64,000 bases of DNA, from the NCBI GenBank assembly GCA_035549875.1, contig DASZPV010000010.1, positions 1-64,000 of the forward strand, written 5' to 3'. Both the position numbers and the translations under genes were made by a program. The notes under the pieces are model-generated. The model searched no databases and was not told the origin of the DNA. It saw nothing but the letters and a program-made list of their open reading frames with translations. Each line of letters begins with the position of its first letter. Position 1 is the stretch's first letter. The stretch is from JAKFWI01 sp035549875. GTDB lineage: Bacteria > Pseudomonadota > Alphaproteobacteria > Caulobacterales > Aquidulcibacteraceae. Below are positions 17,921 through 26,110 of this stretch, in pieces.

Positions 17921-18355
17921 TCACGGCTTTTGCGCGGCGATCTGGATGCCCGCTTGCGTGAACGGATCGCTGGACAGTTCGGCCGCGCCGGCCGGAATGT
18001 CGTTTTGCTGCAGTAGATACGCAACCAGATCGGTCGTGCTCGCCGCGCTGAGTGAGCCGGGATTATCCAGCGGCATGGTTCCGCGAACGCGCTGCGTCAG
18101 GTCGCTGACCTGTTGGGCGTCCCAATTAGAGAGGAAGTGAGAGCCCTTCAGCGGCGGAATCTCATCCTTCCCTTCCAGCCCCTCGTTGTGACAACGCGCG
18201 CAATTTTCGGCGTAAACTGCCTTGCCGCGATCAGCCTGGGCGGCGGTATACACACCCGCCCAAACGGTGAATTTGGGCGCGCTCTGGGCGTAGAGCGAGG
18301 TCGAAATCCCCGCCGCCGCCACAAGGGCAAGCCCCGCAATCGAAAACCAACGCAT
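17921..18355 (-). CDS. Cytochrome c, single haem
   Basis: 144 residues from ATG 18355, behind GGGAGA. The signal peptide is MRWFSIAGLALVAAAG..., and CARCH lies at 52-56, with GTMPLDNPG supplying a likely axial Met. It is a free-standing version of the N-terminal domain of the next gene. Placed directly after the PQQ dehydrogenase (68 nt) and 28 nt before the fusion gene, it is probably the dehydrogenase's electron acceptor. Confidence 0.88.
   Translation of the reverse strand: MRWFSIAGLALVAAAGISTSLYAQSAPKFTVWAGVYTAAQADRGKAVYAENCARCHNEGLEGKDEIPPLKGSHFLSNWDAQQVSDLTQRVRGTMPLDNPGSLSAASTTDLVAYLLQQNDIPAGAAELSSDPFTQAGIQIAAQKP
18002..18355 (-). repeat. Tandem duplication, copy 2 (cytochrome domain)
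   Basis: Partner of 17539-17892. Both copies begin at the start codon of their gene and diverge after the LLQQND codons, where the fusion gene continues into its linker and this one ends. Confidence 0.8.
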
Positions 18356-18423
18356 TGTGATATCATTCTCCCATGGCGGTCGCCGCCTAGCCTTCGCCAT
18401 TAGCGGCCCGCCCCTGTTTGACG

Positions 18424-20577
18424 TCAATTACCTGAAGGCAGCCTGAACGCGATGTATTCGCCAGAGTAGTTGCCGCCCGAGACCGCCACGATGATGTATT
18501 GCTTGCCGTTGTGCATATAGGTCATCGGCGAGCCGCTCTGCGGGGCCGGCAAATAGACCGCCCCCACCTCTTTGCCGGTCATCTTGTCGTAGGCGCGCAG
18601 CATTGCGCCGCGGGGGCGGCCCGGCGCTGTCGATACCAACGGATCGCCGCTGATCACCAGGCTTTTGGTCACCACTAGGCCCACCGCGCCGTTCTGGCCG
18701 GTCTTGGGAATGGTGAGACCTTTGAGCGCCGGATTGTTCTTGATCTCGTCTGGCGTGTCGCCATGCGCCACTTGCCAGCGGAAATCGCCGGTATCCAGGT
18801 TGATGGCGGTGATCGTGCCATAGGGCGGCTTGAACAGCGGCAGGCCGTCCACGGTCCTCGGCACAGGAGGGGCGCTTGGCTTGGTTTGACCGGCCTTGGC
18901 CAGTATCGCCGCCAGCCTAGCTTGCTCAGGCGTGACCTTCGGTGCATCGGAGGCCGTGCCGAAACCGGGGCCGCCCTGTACCGAGAACGGCTGGCCCGCG
19001 GTGCCTTCGACGTACCTAGCGTCGGTATATCCCTCAGGGGGCTCGATTAGGCCATGCGTCGTGACATTGCCGTTGCCGGCAGGCACGAAGACGGTATGGG
19101 TTTCCGGATCGAACCCGCCGCCCTGCCAATTGGTGCCGTTGGCCGAGCTATCCGAACTCATCGTCGATAGCGGGCCGCCAACCTTGCTCAGCACAGGCGG
19201 GGTGAACACAGGGCCGATCTTGAAGTTCTTGATCAGCGCCAACGCCTTTTTGCGCAACTCCGGGGTGAAATCGATGAGGTCCTCAGTGCGGATCGCGTTG
19301 CGCGAATACGCCGCCGGCTTGGTCGGATGCGGTTGCGTCTTGGAAGTCTTCTCCCCCGGCACATCGCTCTGCGGCACCGCCTTTTCGACGATCGGCCAGA
19401 CCGGCTTGCCGGTTACGCGGTCGAGCACATAGAGGAAGCCCTGCTTGGAGGGCATGGCGAGGGCCTTGATCGGCTTACCCTTGACCACGATGTCGCCCAG
19501 GATCGGCGGCGAGGTGGCGTCCATGTTCCAAATGGGATGGTGAACCATCTGGAAATGCCATTTCCGCTTGCCGGTATGCAGATCGACGCAGACGATGCTG
19601 TCGGCGAATAAATTGTCGCCGTGGCGCGAGCCGCCATAGACGTCGTTGGTGGCGTCCTCGATCGGCAGATAAACGCTGTCCAGCTCAGTATCCACCGTAA
19701 CACTGGCCCATGATCCAGCATTGCCGTTGAAATCGGCGGAATTCTTCTCCCAGGTGTCGTAACCGAACTCGCCCATCTGCGGCACGTTATGAAAGGTCCA
19801 GAGCAGCTTGCCGGTCTTTACGTCCCAGCCGCGTACGAGGCCCTTGGTGTTGTTTTGCGTGGTCGGCTGAAAGCCTTCCTTCATGGACGAACCGACAATG
19901 ATCACGTCCTTCGCGACGGTCGGCGTCGAGTGCAGGCCGATTTCGCCGGTTTCGAGATCGATCTGCTTGTATTTGCCGGGCTGTCCAAGGATTCCGGTCA
20001 CGGCGCCGACTTTCATGTCGATTATGCCGTGTTCGCCGAAGCCTTCGATCGGCCTGCCGTTCCTGGCGTCGAGCGCGACCAGCCGGTAGCCGGTGGTCAC
20101 ATAGAAGATGCGCTCATCGCCCTTGCCATCGGTCCAGTAGGAAACGCCGCGGCCGGAAAGCTGACGCGGCGAATTCGCCGCGCGCGCGCCTTCGTTGAGG
20201 CTGTACATCCACTTCAATTCGCCCGTCGCAGCATCCAGCGCGATTACGTCGCGGCGCGAGCCGGCCGTAGTGTAGATCGTGCCGTTGATTTCGAGCGGCG
20301 TGCCTTCGAGTTTGAATTCGGGACGGGCGCCGAAATAGTCCGTCTTGAAGCGCCAGGCGACTTCCAGTTTGTTGAAATTGGACGCGTTGATCTGATCCTG
20401 CGGAGAATAGCGCGTACCGGCCGTATCGCCGAAATAGAGCGGCCAATCCCCTCTCGCGGTGGAGGGTTGACCATAGGGCTGAGCGGCTTTCTGCGCCCCC
20501 GCCTCGCCCGCACCGAAAAACGGCGCGGCCACGATCGCCGCCGCCAGCAAAAATCCGTTCCACTCGCGATGCGCCAC
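18424..20577 (-). CDS. PQQ-dependent dehydrogenase (quinoprotein)
   Basis: 717 residues from the GTG at 20577, seven bases after GGGGG. The signal peptide ends near GAGEAGA. The eight-bladed quinoprotein propeller is clear from DWPLYFGDTAGTRYSP at the N-terminus and repeated tryptophan-docking segments (GELKWMYSL, GKLLWTFHNVP, GKRKWHFQMVHHPIWNMD, GFLYVLDRVTGKPVW, GDFRWQVAHGD). It resembles the soluble part of membrane glucose/quinate dehydrogenases but lacks their membrane helices. No haem motif and no adjacent Cys-Cys is present, so electrons probably pass to the cytochrome encoded 68 nt downstream. The alcohol, sugar or polyol substrate is not known. No pqq biosynthesis gene is in the window. 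First gene of the operon ending at 14301. Confidence 0.88.
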   Translation of the reverse strand: MAHREWNGFLLAAAIVAAPFFGAGEAGAQKAAQPYGQPSTARGDWPLYFGDTAGTRYSPQDQINASNFNKLEVAWRFKTDYFGARPEFKLEGTPLEINGTIYTTAGSRRDVIALDAATGELKWMYSLNEGARAANSPRQLSGRGVSYWTDGKGDERIFYVTTGYRLVALDARNGRPIEGFGEHGIIDMKVGAVTGILGQPGKYKQIDLETGEIGLHSTPTVAKDVIIVGSSMKEGFQPTTQNNTKGLVRGWDVKTGKLLWTFHNVPQMGEFGYDTWEKNSADFNGNAGSWASVTVDTELDSVYLPIEDATNDVYGGSRHGDNLFADSIVCVDLHTGKRKWHFQMVHHPIWNMDATSPPILGDIVVKGKPIKALAMPSKQGFLYVLDRVTGKPVWPIVEKAVPQSDVPGEKTSKTQPHPTKPAAYSRNAIRTEDLIDFTPELRKKALALIKNFKIGPVFTPPVLSKVGGPLSTMSSDSSANGTNWQGGGFDPETHTVFVPAGNGNVTTHGLIEPPEGYTDARYVEGTAGQPFSVQGGPGFGTASDAPKVTPEQARLAAILAKAGQTKPSAPPVPRTVDGLPLFKPPYGTITAINLDTGDFRWQVAHGDTPDEIKNNPALKGLTIPKTGQNGAVGLVVTKSLVISGDPLVSTAPGRPRGAMLRAYDKMTGKEVGAVYLPAPQSGSPMTYMHNGKQYIIVAVSGGNYSGEYIAFRLPSGN

Positions 20578-20920
20578 GATCCATCCCCCTATATTGATCG
20601 AATGAGAAACGCTAACGTTGCAGTCGCATAACTTCGTCGTGCAACACCTTCAGCGCCGCTTCTGCAGAAAATCCATTTCAGACGCAACCGGCAGCGGCCC
20701 ATCAACAGCGTAGTCTCATCCAACAGATTTGTTCTAGTCTTTCGCCTAGTTCAAACAATTGGCCCGCTTGCGCACCGTCCCCACGGCCGTTAGTTTGCCC
20801 TTCTACAGTATGGTGCCCCTCTGTCGATACTGTCAAGGAGGGCTCTCCCGCGCGCGCTAGCGTTGTTGCGGTGGACGATATGAGGCCATATGTCGAGGCG
20901 ATTTGGCAGGAGGCTCCCAG
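20578..20920. other. Divergent intergenic region
   Basis: 343 bases between the quinoprotein operon and the small secreted protein gene. No coding frame is convincing. It contains the palindromic element at 20805-20824 and a TTGACA at 20831-20836 reading toward the quinoprotein operon. Confidence 0.6.
20805..20836. promoter_or_regulatory. Candidate operator, site 2 of 4, with minus-strand -35
   Basis: ACAGTATGGTGCCCCTCTGT (20805-20824) shares 15 of 20 bases with the site at 38446-38465, including an identical ACAGTATGG. A second ATACTGT at 20827-20833 makes a longer inverted repeat with ACAGTAT at 20805-20811. TTGACA on the minus strand (20831-20836) has CATACT 18 bases further on, so the operator would cover the -10 region of the quinoprotein operon. 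Confidence 0.45.
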
Positions 20921-21385
20921 ATGCGTCATGTAATGGCTTTTGCAACCCTATTCACGATCCTTCTGGCGCATGCCGCTCCAGCTCAGCCAACCGGCGCGCT
21001 CGTCGCGCCGCCCTGCGACGGCGACATCGCAAACGTACGCCTGACGGAGATTACGCCGACCGGCACGATGGCGGGCTACCTCAAGGCGGTGAACGATCAT
21101 CGCGCATGGTACAAAGCGCATGGGTTCACCGGAAATGAGATTTTCGTGTCCCAGATTATGGCTGAAAACCCCGCGACCAAAAAACTCGAATATTCCAAGA
21201 CCGAGGTTCTGGCGTTCCACATTCGGCCGCCCTTCATGCCGGGCAGCACCGGGCATGACGCGGCGTGGGACACGTTCCATGACCTCTATCGCAAGAACTC
21301 AAATATCAAGGCGACCTACAATATCTGCATGCCGAAAAACGGCATGGGCGGACGCGGACCGGAGCCCGCGGCGCCAGGCAAATGA
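20921..21385 (+). CDS. Small secreted protein of unknown function
   Basis: 154 residues from ATG 20921, six bases after GGAGG. Signal peptide MRHVMAFATLFTILLAHAAPAQ. The mature part has one Cys near each end (PPCDGD and YNICMP), possibly a disulfide, and a central stretch with GYLKAVNDHRAWYKAHGF and FHDLYRKNSNIKATY. It could be a ferredoxin-like or dimeric alpha-beta barrel fold, but I do not recognise a family. The C-terminal tail is Gly/Pro-rich. It lies alone between the quinoprotein operon (divergent) and an SDR gene (convergent). Confidence 0.65.
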   Translation: MRHVMAFATLFTILLAHAAPAQPTGALVAPPCDGDIANVRLTEITPTGTMAGYLKAVNDHRAWYKAHGFTGNEIFVSQIMAENPATKKLEYSKTEVLAFHIRPPFMPGSTGHDAAWDTFHDLYRKNSNIKATYNICMPKNGMGGRGPEPAAPGK

Positions 21386-21411
21386 ACCCAGGGCGGCGGG
21401 GCTCATCACGA

Positions 21412-22173
21412 TTACGCGAGTTCGCCGCCATCAATGGGTATTGTCAGCCCGGTTAGATACATGGACTCATCGGACGCCAAGAACGCAACCACGCTCGCGA
21501 CGTCCTCGGGTTGTCCGATACGCCCCAGCGGGACATTAAATCCGCTTCTCCTGACCGCCTCGCGGTAGTTTTCTTCGTCCAGGCCAGCCCAGCGCGGAAA
21601 CGCCGTTTCGATGGCGCCTGGAGCGATGGCGTTGGCGCGAATGCGCGCCGGCCCCAGTTCGCGCGCGAAAGCGCGCGTCAGCATAAGAACGCCCGCTTTG
21701 CTGATGTTGTAGAGCGGGCTTCCCCCGCCGAACTTCAAAGCGCCCGCCGACGAAGTATAGATGATCGACGCGTGCGGCGCACACGGCAGCATGTAGGGGA
21801 CGGCGCAATTGGTCGCGAAGAAGTGACTTTTCAGGTTGATGGCGAAGGCAGCGTCAAACTGTTCTTCGGTAACGTTGAACCCCTCGGGCGCCCTCGATCC
21901 CACGTTAGAGAACAAAACATGGAGCCGCCCATAGGTCTTGCCCAGGAAATCGAACATCGATCGCAATTGTGAAGGCGACGACGCATCGACCTGGTACGGC
22001 GTCGCCTCGCCGCCGGCCGCCTTCACCTCCTCGGCCGCACGCGCGGCGGCGTCGCCGTTCCAATCGGAGATGACAACGGCTGCCCCCTTGGCTGCAAGCG
22101 CGCGCGCGGACGCAAGGCCAATGCCCGCCGCGCCCCCAATCACCAATGCCACTCTGTCCTTCAGATTCGACAC
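21412..22173 (-). CDS. SDR-family NAD(P)-dependent oxidoreductase
   Basis: 253 residues from the GTG at 22173, preceded by an ideal AAGGAGGG. Classical short-chain dehydrogenase: IGGAAGIG near residue 12 for the dinucleotide, SNVG at about 89-92 where NNAG is usual, catalytic Ser at 141/142, Tyr155 and Lys159 in YNISK, and the C-terminal YLTGLTIPIDGG. Asp at the end of strand two (VISDWNG) suggests NAD(H) preference. It probably oxidises a secondary alcohol or reduces a ketone. It is 27 nt downstream of the isochorismatase-fold gene, as a two-gene operon. Confidence 0.88.
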   Translation of the reverse strand: MSNLKDRVALVIGGAAGIGLASARALAAKGAAVVISDWNGDAAARAAEEVKAAGGEATPYQVDASSPSQLRSMFDFLGKTYGRLHVLFSNVGSRAPEGFNVTEEQFDAAFAINLKSHFFATNCAVPYMLPCAPHASIIYTSSAGALKFGGGSPLYNISKAGVLMLTRAFARELGPARIRANAIAPGAIETAFPRWAGLDEENYREAVRRSGFNVPLGRIGQPEDVASVVAFLASDESMYLTGLTIPIDGGELA

Positions 22174-22200
22174 TGCGAACCCTCCTTCGTTGGTCCGCTT

Positions 22201-22764
22201 CTACCCACCGGCGCCTTCGAGAAGACGAATGATTTCCTGGGTCGTGCCCGTCTCGCCCAGCTTCGGGAAAACCCTCATCACGCTGTTGGCGTAGCAATCG
22301 GCGTTTGGATCGCTCATCGCATCGATCGCAAGCGTGACGTTGTATCCAAGCTCATGGGCGCTGCGGGCGGTCGATTCCACCCCGATGCTGGTCGCTACGC
22401 CGCAGATCACGACCTGCGTCACGCCGAGCTTTTTGAGGGATTCGTCTAGGCCCGTGTGATTGAAAGCGCCCCACGTGCGCTTGGTCACCAAAATGTCTTC
22501 CGGCTGCCGGTTCATCTCGGGAACGATTTCGTTCCAGTCGGCGGGGCGATCAACCGGACGCGGAGGCATCTCATTTCGCCCCGGCGCCGCGCCGCCCGCA
22601 TTGACGAGCACAACGGGCAGGCGCCGTTTGCGGAACGCATCGGCCAGCAGCCGCGATTGCTTCACGACGCCCTGCATGGGGTGGATGGTGGGCGCGGCCA
22701 TGAGGCTTTTTTGCAAATCCACCACGATCAGCGCCGTGCGAGGGTCGATCGTCGTTACGGCCAT
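22201..22764 (-). CDS. Isochorismatase-fold hydrolase without the catalytic Cys
   Basis: 187 residues; ATG behind AGGAG. The fold's triad positions are Asp16 (IVVDLQ), Lys95 (VTKRTWGAF) and the residue after GVATS, which is Cys in nicotinamidases and other cysteine hydrolases of the family. Here the segment reads CGVATSIGVEST, so Gly stands at the nucleophile position, as it does in isochorismatases proper such as EntB and PhzD. Cys121 is four or more residues away and unlikely to substitute. It is therefore not a standard amidase. Substrate unknown; the downstream SDR is probably in the same pathway. Confidence 0.82.
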   Translation of the reverse strand: MAVTTIDPRTALIVVDLQKSLMAAPTIHPMQGVVKQSRLLADAFRKRRLPVVLVNAGGAAPGRNEMPPRPVDRPADWNEIVPEMNRQPEDILVTKRTWGAFNHTGLDESLKKLGVTQVVICGVATSIGVESTARSAHELGYNVTLAIDAMSDPNADCYANSVMRVFPKLGETGTTQEIIRLLEGAGG

Positions 22765-22955
22765 GGTGACTCCTGTTCATTTCAGTTGAAGGCAGGACTG
22801 TTATCCGCGGTTTCGGCGCTCGTGAAGCCGGGCGGTATTATTTTATGGCCTCGTCGTTAGCCGGGTTTCGTTCGGTGGTGGACGGCCTTTCCGCGAAATT
22901 GTACAGCTTCGGCGCAAAACCGTTGACTTGATAAGACGGGGGAGGACGCGCGCTC

Positions 22956-23891
22956 ATGAAGAAAGCTCTGTTTTTCGCAATCGCTGTCGCCATGGGCTCG
23001 CCGGCGCTCGCCCAGACGCTGCTGCCCCCTCCGACCAACGAAGAGGTGCGCGCGCCGCGGCCGGCGCGCGGCCCCGGGATTCCGTCGGCGGTCGCCATCG
23101 AGGCGGCGCAGGCCGCGATCGCCGCTTGCGGAGCCCAAGGCCACAAAGTGACGGCGCTGGTGGTGGACTCGCAGGCCACGCCCATCGCGATGGTCTCGGC
23201 GGACGGCGCGGCGGCGATCACCCAGCGCATAGCCGCCGGCAAGGCCGCGACGACGATAAAAATGAAAATGTCGAGCGGCGAAGCCGCGGCGAAGGCGAAA
23301 ACGGACCCGGCCTTCCTGGCGTCGCTGATGGCCGATCCGAGCATGGGTTCGCCTCGCCAGGGCGCCCTGCCGATCAAAATCGGAAATGATGTCTTGGGCG
23401 CTATCGCGGTTTCCGGCGCGCCGGGCGGCGACATAGACGAGACCTGCGCCGTTGTTGCACTGCCGATTATCGCCACGCGCGTCGCGGCAAGAGCAGCGCC
23501 GGCGGCAAGCGCGAAACTCGATCCCAAGCAAGTCATGTTGACGTTGCCGAAAGACTTGAAATGGACCGACACCAATGGCGCGTCCAGCGCGCCGCTGTTT
23601 GGCGATCCTTCCAAGCCCGGCTTTTATGGCGTGCTGATCAAATGGCCGCCCGGCCGCCACAGCAAGCCGCATTCCCACAATCACGATCGGTTCGCTTATG
23701 TGATCTCCGGAACATGGTGGAAAAGCACAAGCTCAACATTGGACATGAGTACGCTGGTGCCGATCCCCGCCGGCAGCATGGTGGAAGATGTCGCCAACCA
23801 GATACATTGGGACGGCGCGCTGGATGACACCGCGCTCATCATGCTCGTCGGCGAGGGCCCGCTGACCACCAAGCAGGTTGATGCGAAATAG
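22956..23891 (+). CDS. Secreted GlcG/HbpS-like domain fused to a cupin
   Basis: 311 residues, ATG after GGGGGAGG. The signal peptide ends SPALAQ. Residues 40-180 are a GlcG/HbpS (DUF336) domain: AIEAAQAAIAACGAQGHKVTALVVDSQATPIAMVSADGA, then LPIKIGNDVLGAIAVSGAPGGDIDETCA. Residues 195-311 are a cupin with HSKPHSHNHDRFAYVISG as metal motif one and PAGSMVEDVANQIHWDG as a modified motif two. A stand-alone DUF336 protein is at 43201-43641. HbpS binds haem in one studied case, but the family as a whole has no common function. It probably forms a transcription unit with the quinoprotein 82 nt downstream. Confidence 0.82.
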   Translation: MKKALFFAIAVAMGSPALAQTLLPPPTNEEVRAPRPARGPGIPSAVAIEAAQAAIAACGAQGHKVTALVVDSQATPIAMVSADGAAAITQRIAAGKAATTIKMKMSSGEAAAKAKTDPAFLASLMADPSMGSPRQGALPIKIGNDVLGAIAVSGAPGGDIDETCAVVALPIIATRVAARAAPAASAKLDPKQVMLTLPKDLKWTDTNGASSAPLFGDPSKPGFYGVLIKWPPGRHSKPHSHNHDRFAYVISGTWWKSTSSTLDMSTLVPIPAGSMVEDVANQIHWDGALDDTALIMLVGEGPLTTKQVDAK

Positions 23892-23973
23892 GCGCTCGTC
23901 GCGATACCGGCGCCGGCCAACCCATTTGCAACGGAAATCAAGCGTCCAGCAGAACGCCCAGGGGATTTGAGCG

Positions 23974-26100
23974 ATGACATTTTCAAAAACCATCGGCGTT
24001 CGATCGGCATTGACGGCCGGCTTGGTTCTCGTAGCGGTGTCCGTTGCGGGCGTGGTGTCTGCGCAGGCCCCGCGAACCGGGGCTGCTCAGGTGCAGGCGG
24101 GGCATGATCTCTTCGGCGCCCGTTGCGCTGGTTGCCACGGCGGCGATCTCGGCGGCGGCGAAGGCCCAGCGCTGGCCGGCGGCAATTTCCAGACAAAATG
24201 GGGCTCTCGCTATCCCGTCGATTTGGCGCAGACGATCAAGACACGCATGCCGCCCGATCGCAGCAATCTGTCGGATGCCGAAGCCTCCGATCTCACCGCC
24301 TTTATCCTGTCTTCCAACGGCGCCGCCACGGGCGCCGCGGCGCGCGAGCCCGGCCGCGAGGCGACGATCCGCTACGTCGTGCGTCTGGCGGCCGCGGCCG
24401 CCGAGGAAGCGCCGGCGCCCGCGGCGGCCCCCGCCAAACCCGCTCAGACAAAACCTGTCCTGACCGTTAAAGGCGAAGTCGCGCGCTACACGCCGGTCAC
24501 CGACGCCATGCTTCGCGATCCGCCGCCCGGCGACTGGTTGATGATCCGCGGCAATTATCAGGCCTGGAGCAACAGCCCGCTCAAGCAGATCGATCGCGAT
24601 AATGTGAAACGCCTGCGCTTGGTTTGGTCGTGGGCGATGGTCGAGGGCGGCGCCAGCGAACCAACGCCAATCGTGCATGACGGCGTGCTGTTCATCATCA
24701 ACACCGGCAACGTGGTGCAGGCGCTCGACGCCGCCAGCGGCCAACTCATCTGGGAAAACCGTCTGGGCACGCGGCCCAAAACCCAAGGCCTGGGCGCGAT
24801 GCGGGGCATGGCGCTTTACGGCGACAAGGTGATCATCGGAACCACGGATGCGCGCGAAGTGGCGCTGGAAGCCAAGACCGGCAAGGTCGCATGGGACGTG
24901 CCTCTGGCCGATCCGGCCAAGGGCTATGGGAATTCTTCTGGTCCGCTCGTCGCTGACGGCGTCGTGCTACAGGGCATGGGCGGCTGCAGCCGCTACAAGA
25001 GCACGGGCTGCTACATCTCTGGCCTCGATCCCGAGACCGGCAAGACCTTGTGGCGGTTTTATACGGTGCCCAAACGCGGAGAGCCCGGCGACAACACATG
25101 GAACAATCTGCCTGACGCCGAACGCGCCGGCGGCGATACCTGGATCACCGGCAGCTATGATCCGCAACTGGGCCTGACCTATTGGGGCGTTGCGCAACCC
25201 AAGCCCTGGATGCGCGCCAGCCGCGGTACGGACGCCAGCAATCTGTACACCTCCTCGACCGTCGCCCTCGACGTTAAGTCCGGCAAGCTCAAATGGTACT
25301 ACCAGCACGTGCCGGGCGAGAGCTTCGATCTGGACGAAGTGTTCGAGCGCGTCCTGGTCGATGTGGACGGCAAGCCCGTGGTGTTGTCCGCCGGCAAGAA
25401 CGGCATCCTCTGGAAGCTCGATCGCCGAACCGGCAAGTATCTCGATCTTACCGAGGTCGTGTACCAGAGCGTCTTCGAGAGCGTCGATCGCAAGACCGGC
25501 AAAGTGCGTTACCGCAAGGATCTGCTCGATCAGAAGATCGACGAATGGGAGGGGCAGCAATGCCCCTCGTCCGAGGGCGGCCATAATTGGCATGCGATGA
25601 GCTACAGCCCGATGGCCAAAGCGGTGATCATCCCTCTGGCGCAAAGCTGCCAGCGCATGCAGCCGCTCGCCACATTGCGAACCGAGGGCTCCGGCGGCTC
25701 AGCCGCCAATCGCGACTTCCAGACCATGCCCGGTACTGGCGGCAATGTCGGCAAATTCGCCGCCTATGACGTCGCGACGCTAAAGGAGAAGTGGGCGATT
25801 ACCCAGCGGGCGCCATTCTTGACCGGCGCGCTCTCCACCGCGGGCGGCTTGGCTTTCGTCGGCGACATGAACAGGGTCTTTCGCGCGCTCGACGTCGATA
25901 CCGGCAAGGAATTGTGGCGCACGGTCCTGCCCACATCGGTGCAGGGTTTTCCCGTATCCTTCGCCGTCAACGGCAAGCAATACATCGCCGTCACGACCGG
26001 ACTTGGCGGGGGAAGCCCACGCATGGTTCCCGGGTTAATCATCAACGATGTAGCCTATCCCGACCACGGCAATGGGCTGTTCATTTTCGCCGTGGATTAG
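23974..26100 (+). CDS. Cytochrome c - quinoprotein dehydrogenase fusion
   Basis: 708 residues. Signal peptide to about residue 31, then a cytochrome c with CAGCH at 51-55 and RMPPDRSNLSDAE carrying a probable axial Met. An Ala/Pro linker (about 145-165) leads to an alcohol-dehydrogenase-like PQQ propeller: WLMIRGNYQAWSNSPL, GQLIWENRLG, GKVAWDVPLAD, GKTLWRFYTVP, GKLKWYYQHVPGESFD, KNGILWKLDRRTGKYL, GKELWRTVLP. In the well-known type II quinohaemoproteins the cytochrome is C-terminal; here it is N-terminal. No adjacent Cys pair is present, but GGCSRYKSTGC places two cysteines close together. Likely a periplasmic alcohol dehydrogenase; substrate unknown. Confidence 0.86.
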   Translation: MTFSKTIGVRSALTAGLVLVAVSVAGVVSAQAPRTGAAQVQAGHDLFGARCAGCHGGDLGGGEGPALAGGNFQTKWGSRYPVDLAQTIKTRMPPDRSNLSDAEASDLTAFILSSNGAATGAAAREPGREATIRYVVRLAAAAAEEAPAPAAAPAKPAQTKPVLTVKGEVARYTPVTDAMLRDPPPGDWLMIRGNYQAWSNSPLKQIDRDNVKRLRLVWSWAMVEGGASEPTPIVHDGVLFIINTGNVVQALDAASGQLIWENRLGTRPKTQGLGAMRGMALYGDKVIIGTTDAREVALEAKTGKVAWDVPLADPAKGYGNSSGPLVADGVVLQGMGGCSRYKSTGCYISGLDPETGKTLWRFYTVPKRGEPGDNTWNNLPDAERAGGDTWITGSYDPQLGLTYWGVAQPKPWMRASRGTDASNLYTSSTVALDVKSGKLKWYYQHVPGESFDLDEVFERVLVDVDGKPVVLSAGKNGILWKLDRRTGKYLDLTEVVYQSVFESVDRKTGKVRYRKDLLDQKIDEWEGQQCPSSEGGHNWHAMSYSPMAKAVIIPLAQSCQRMQPLATLRTEGSGGSAANRDFQTMPGTGGNVGKFAAYDVATLKEKWAITQRAPFLTGALSTAGGLAFVGDMNRVFRALDVDTGKELWRTVLPTSVQGFPVSFAVNGKQYIAVTTGLGGGSPRMVPGLIINDVAYPDHGNGLFIFAVD

Positions 26101-26110
26101 CGACAACGAC

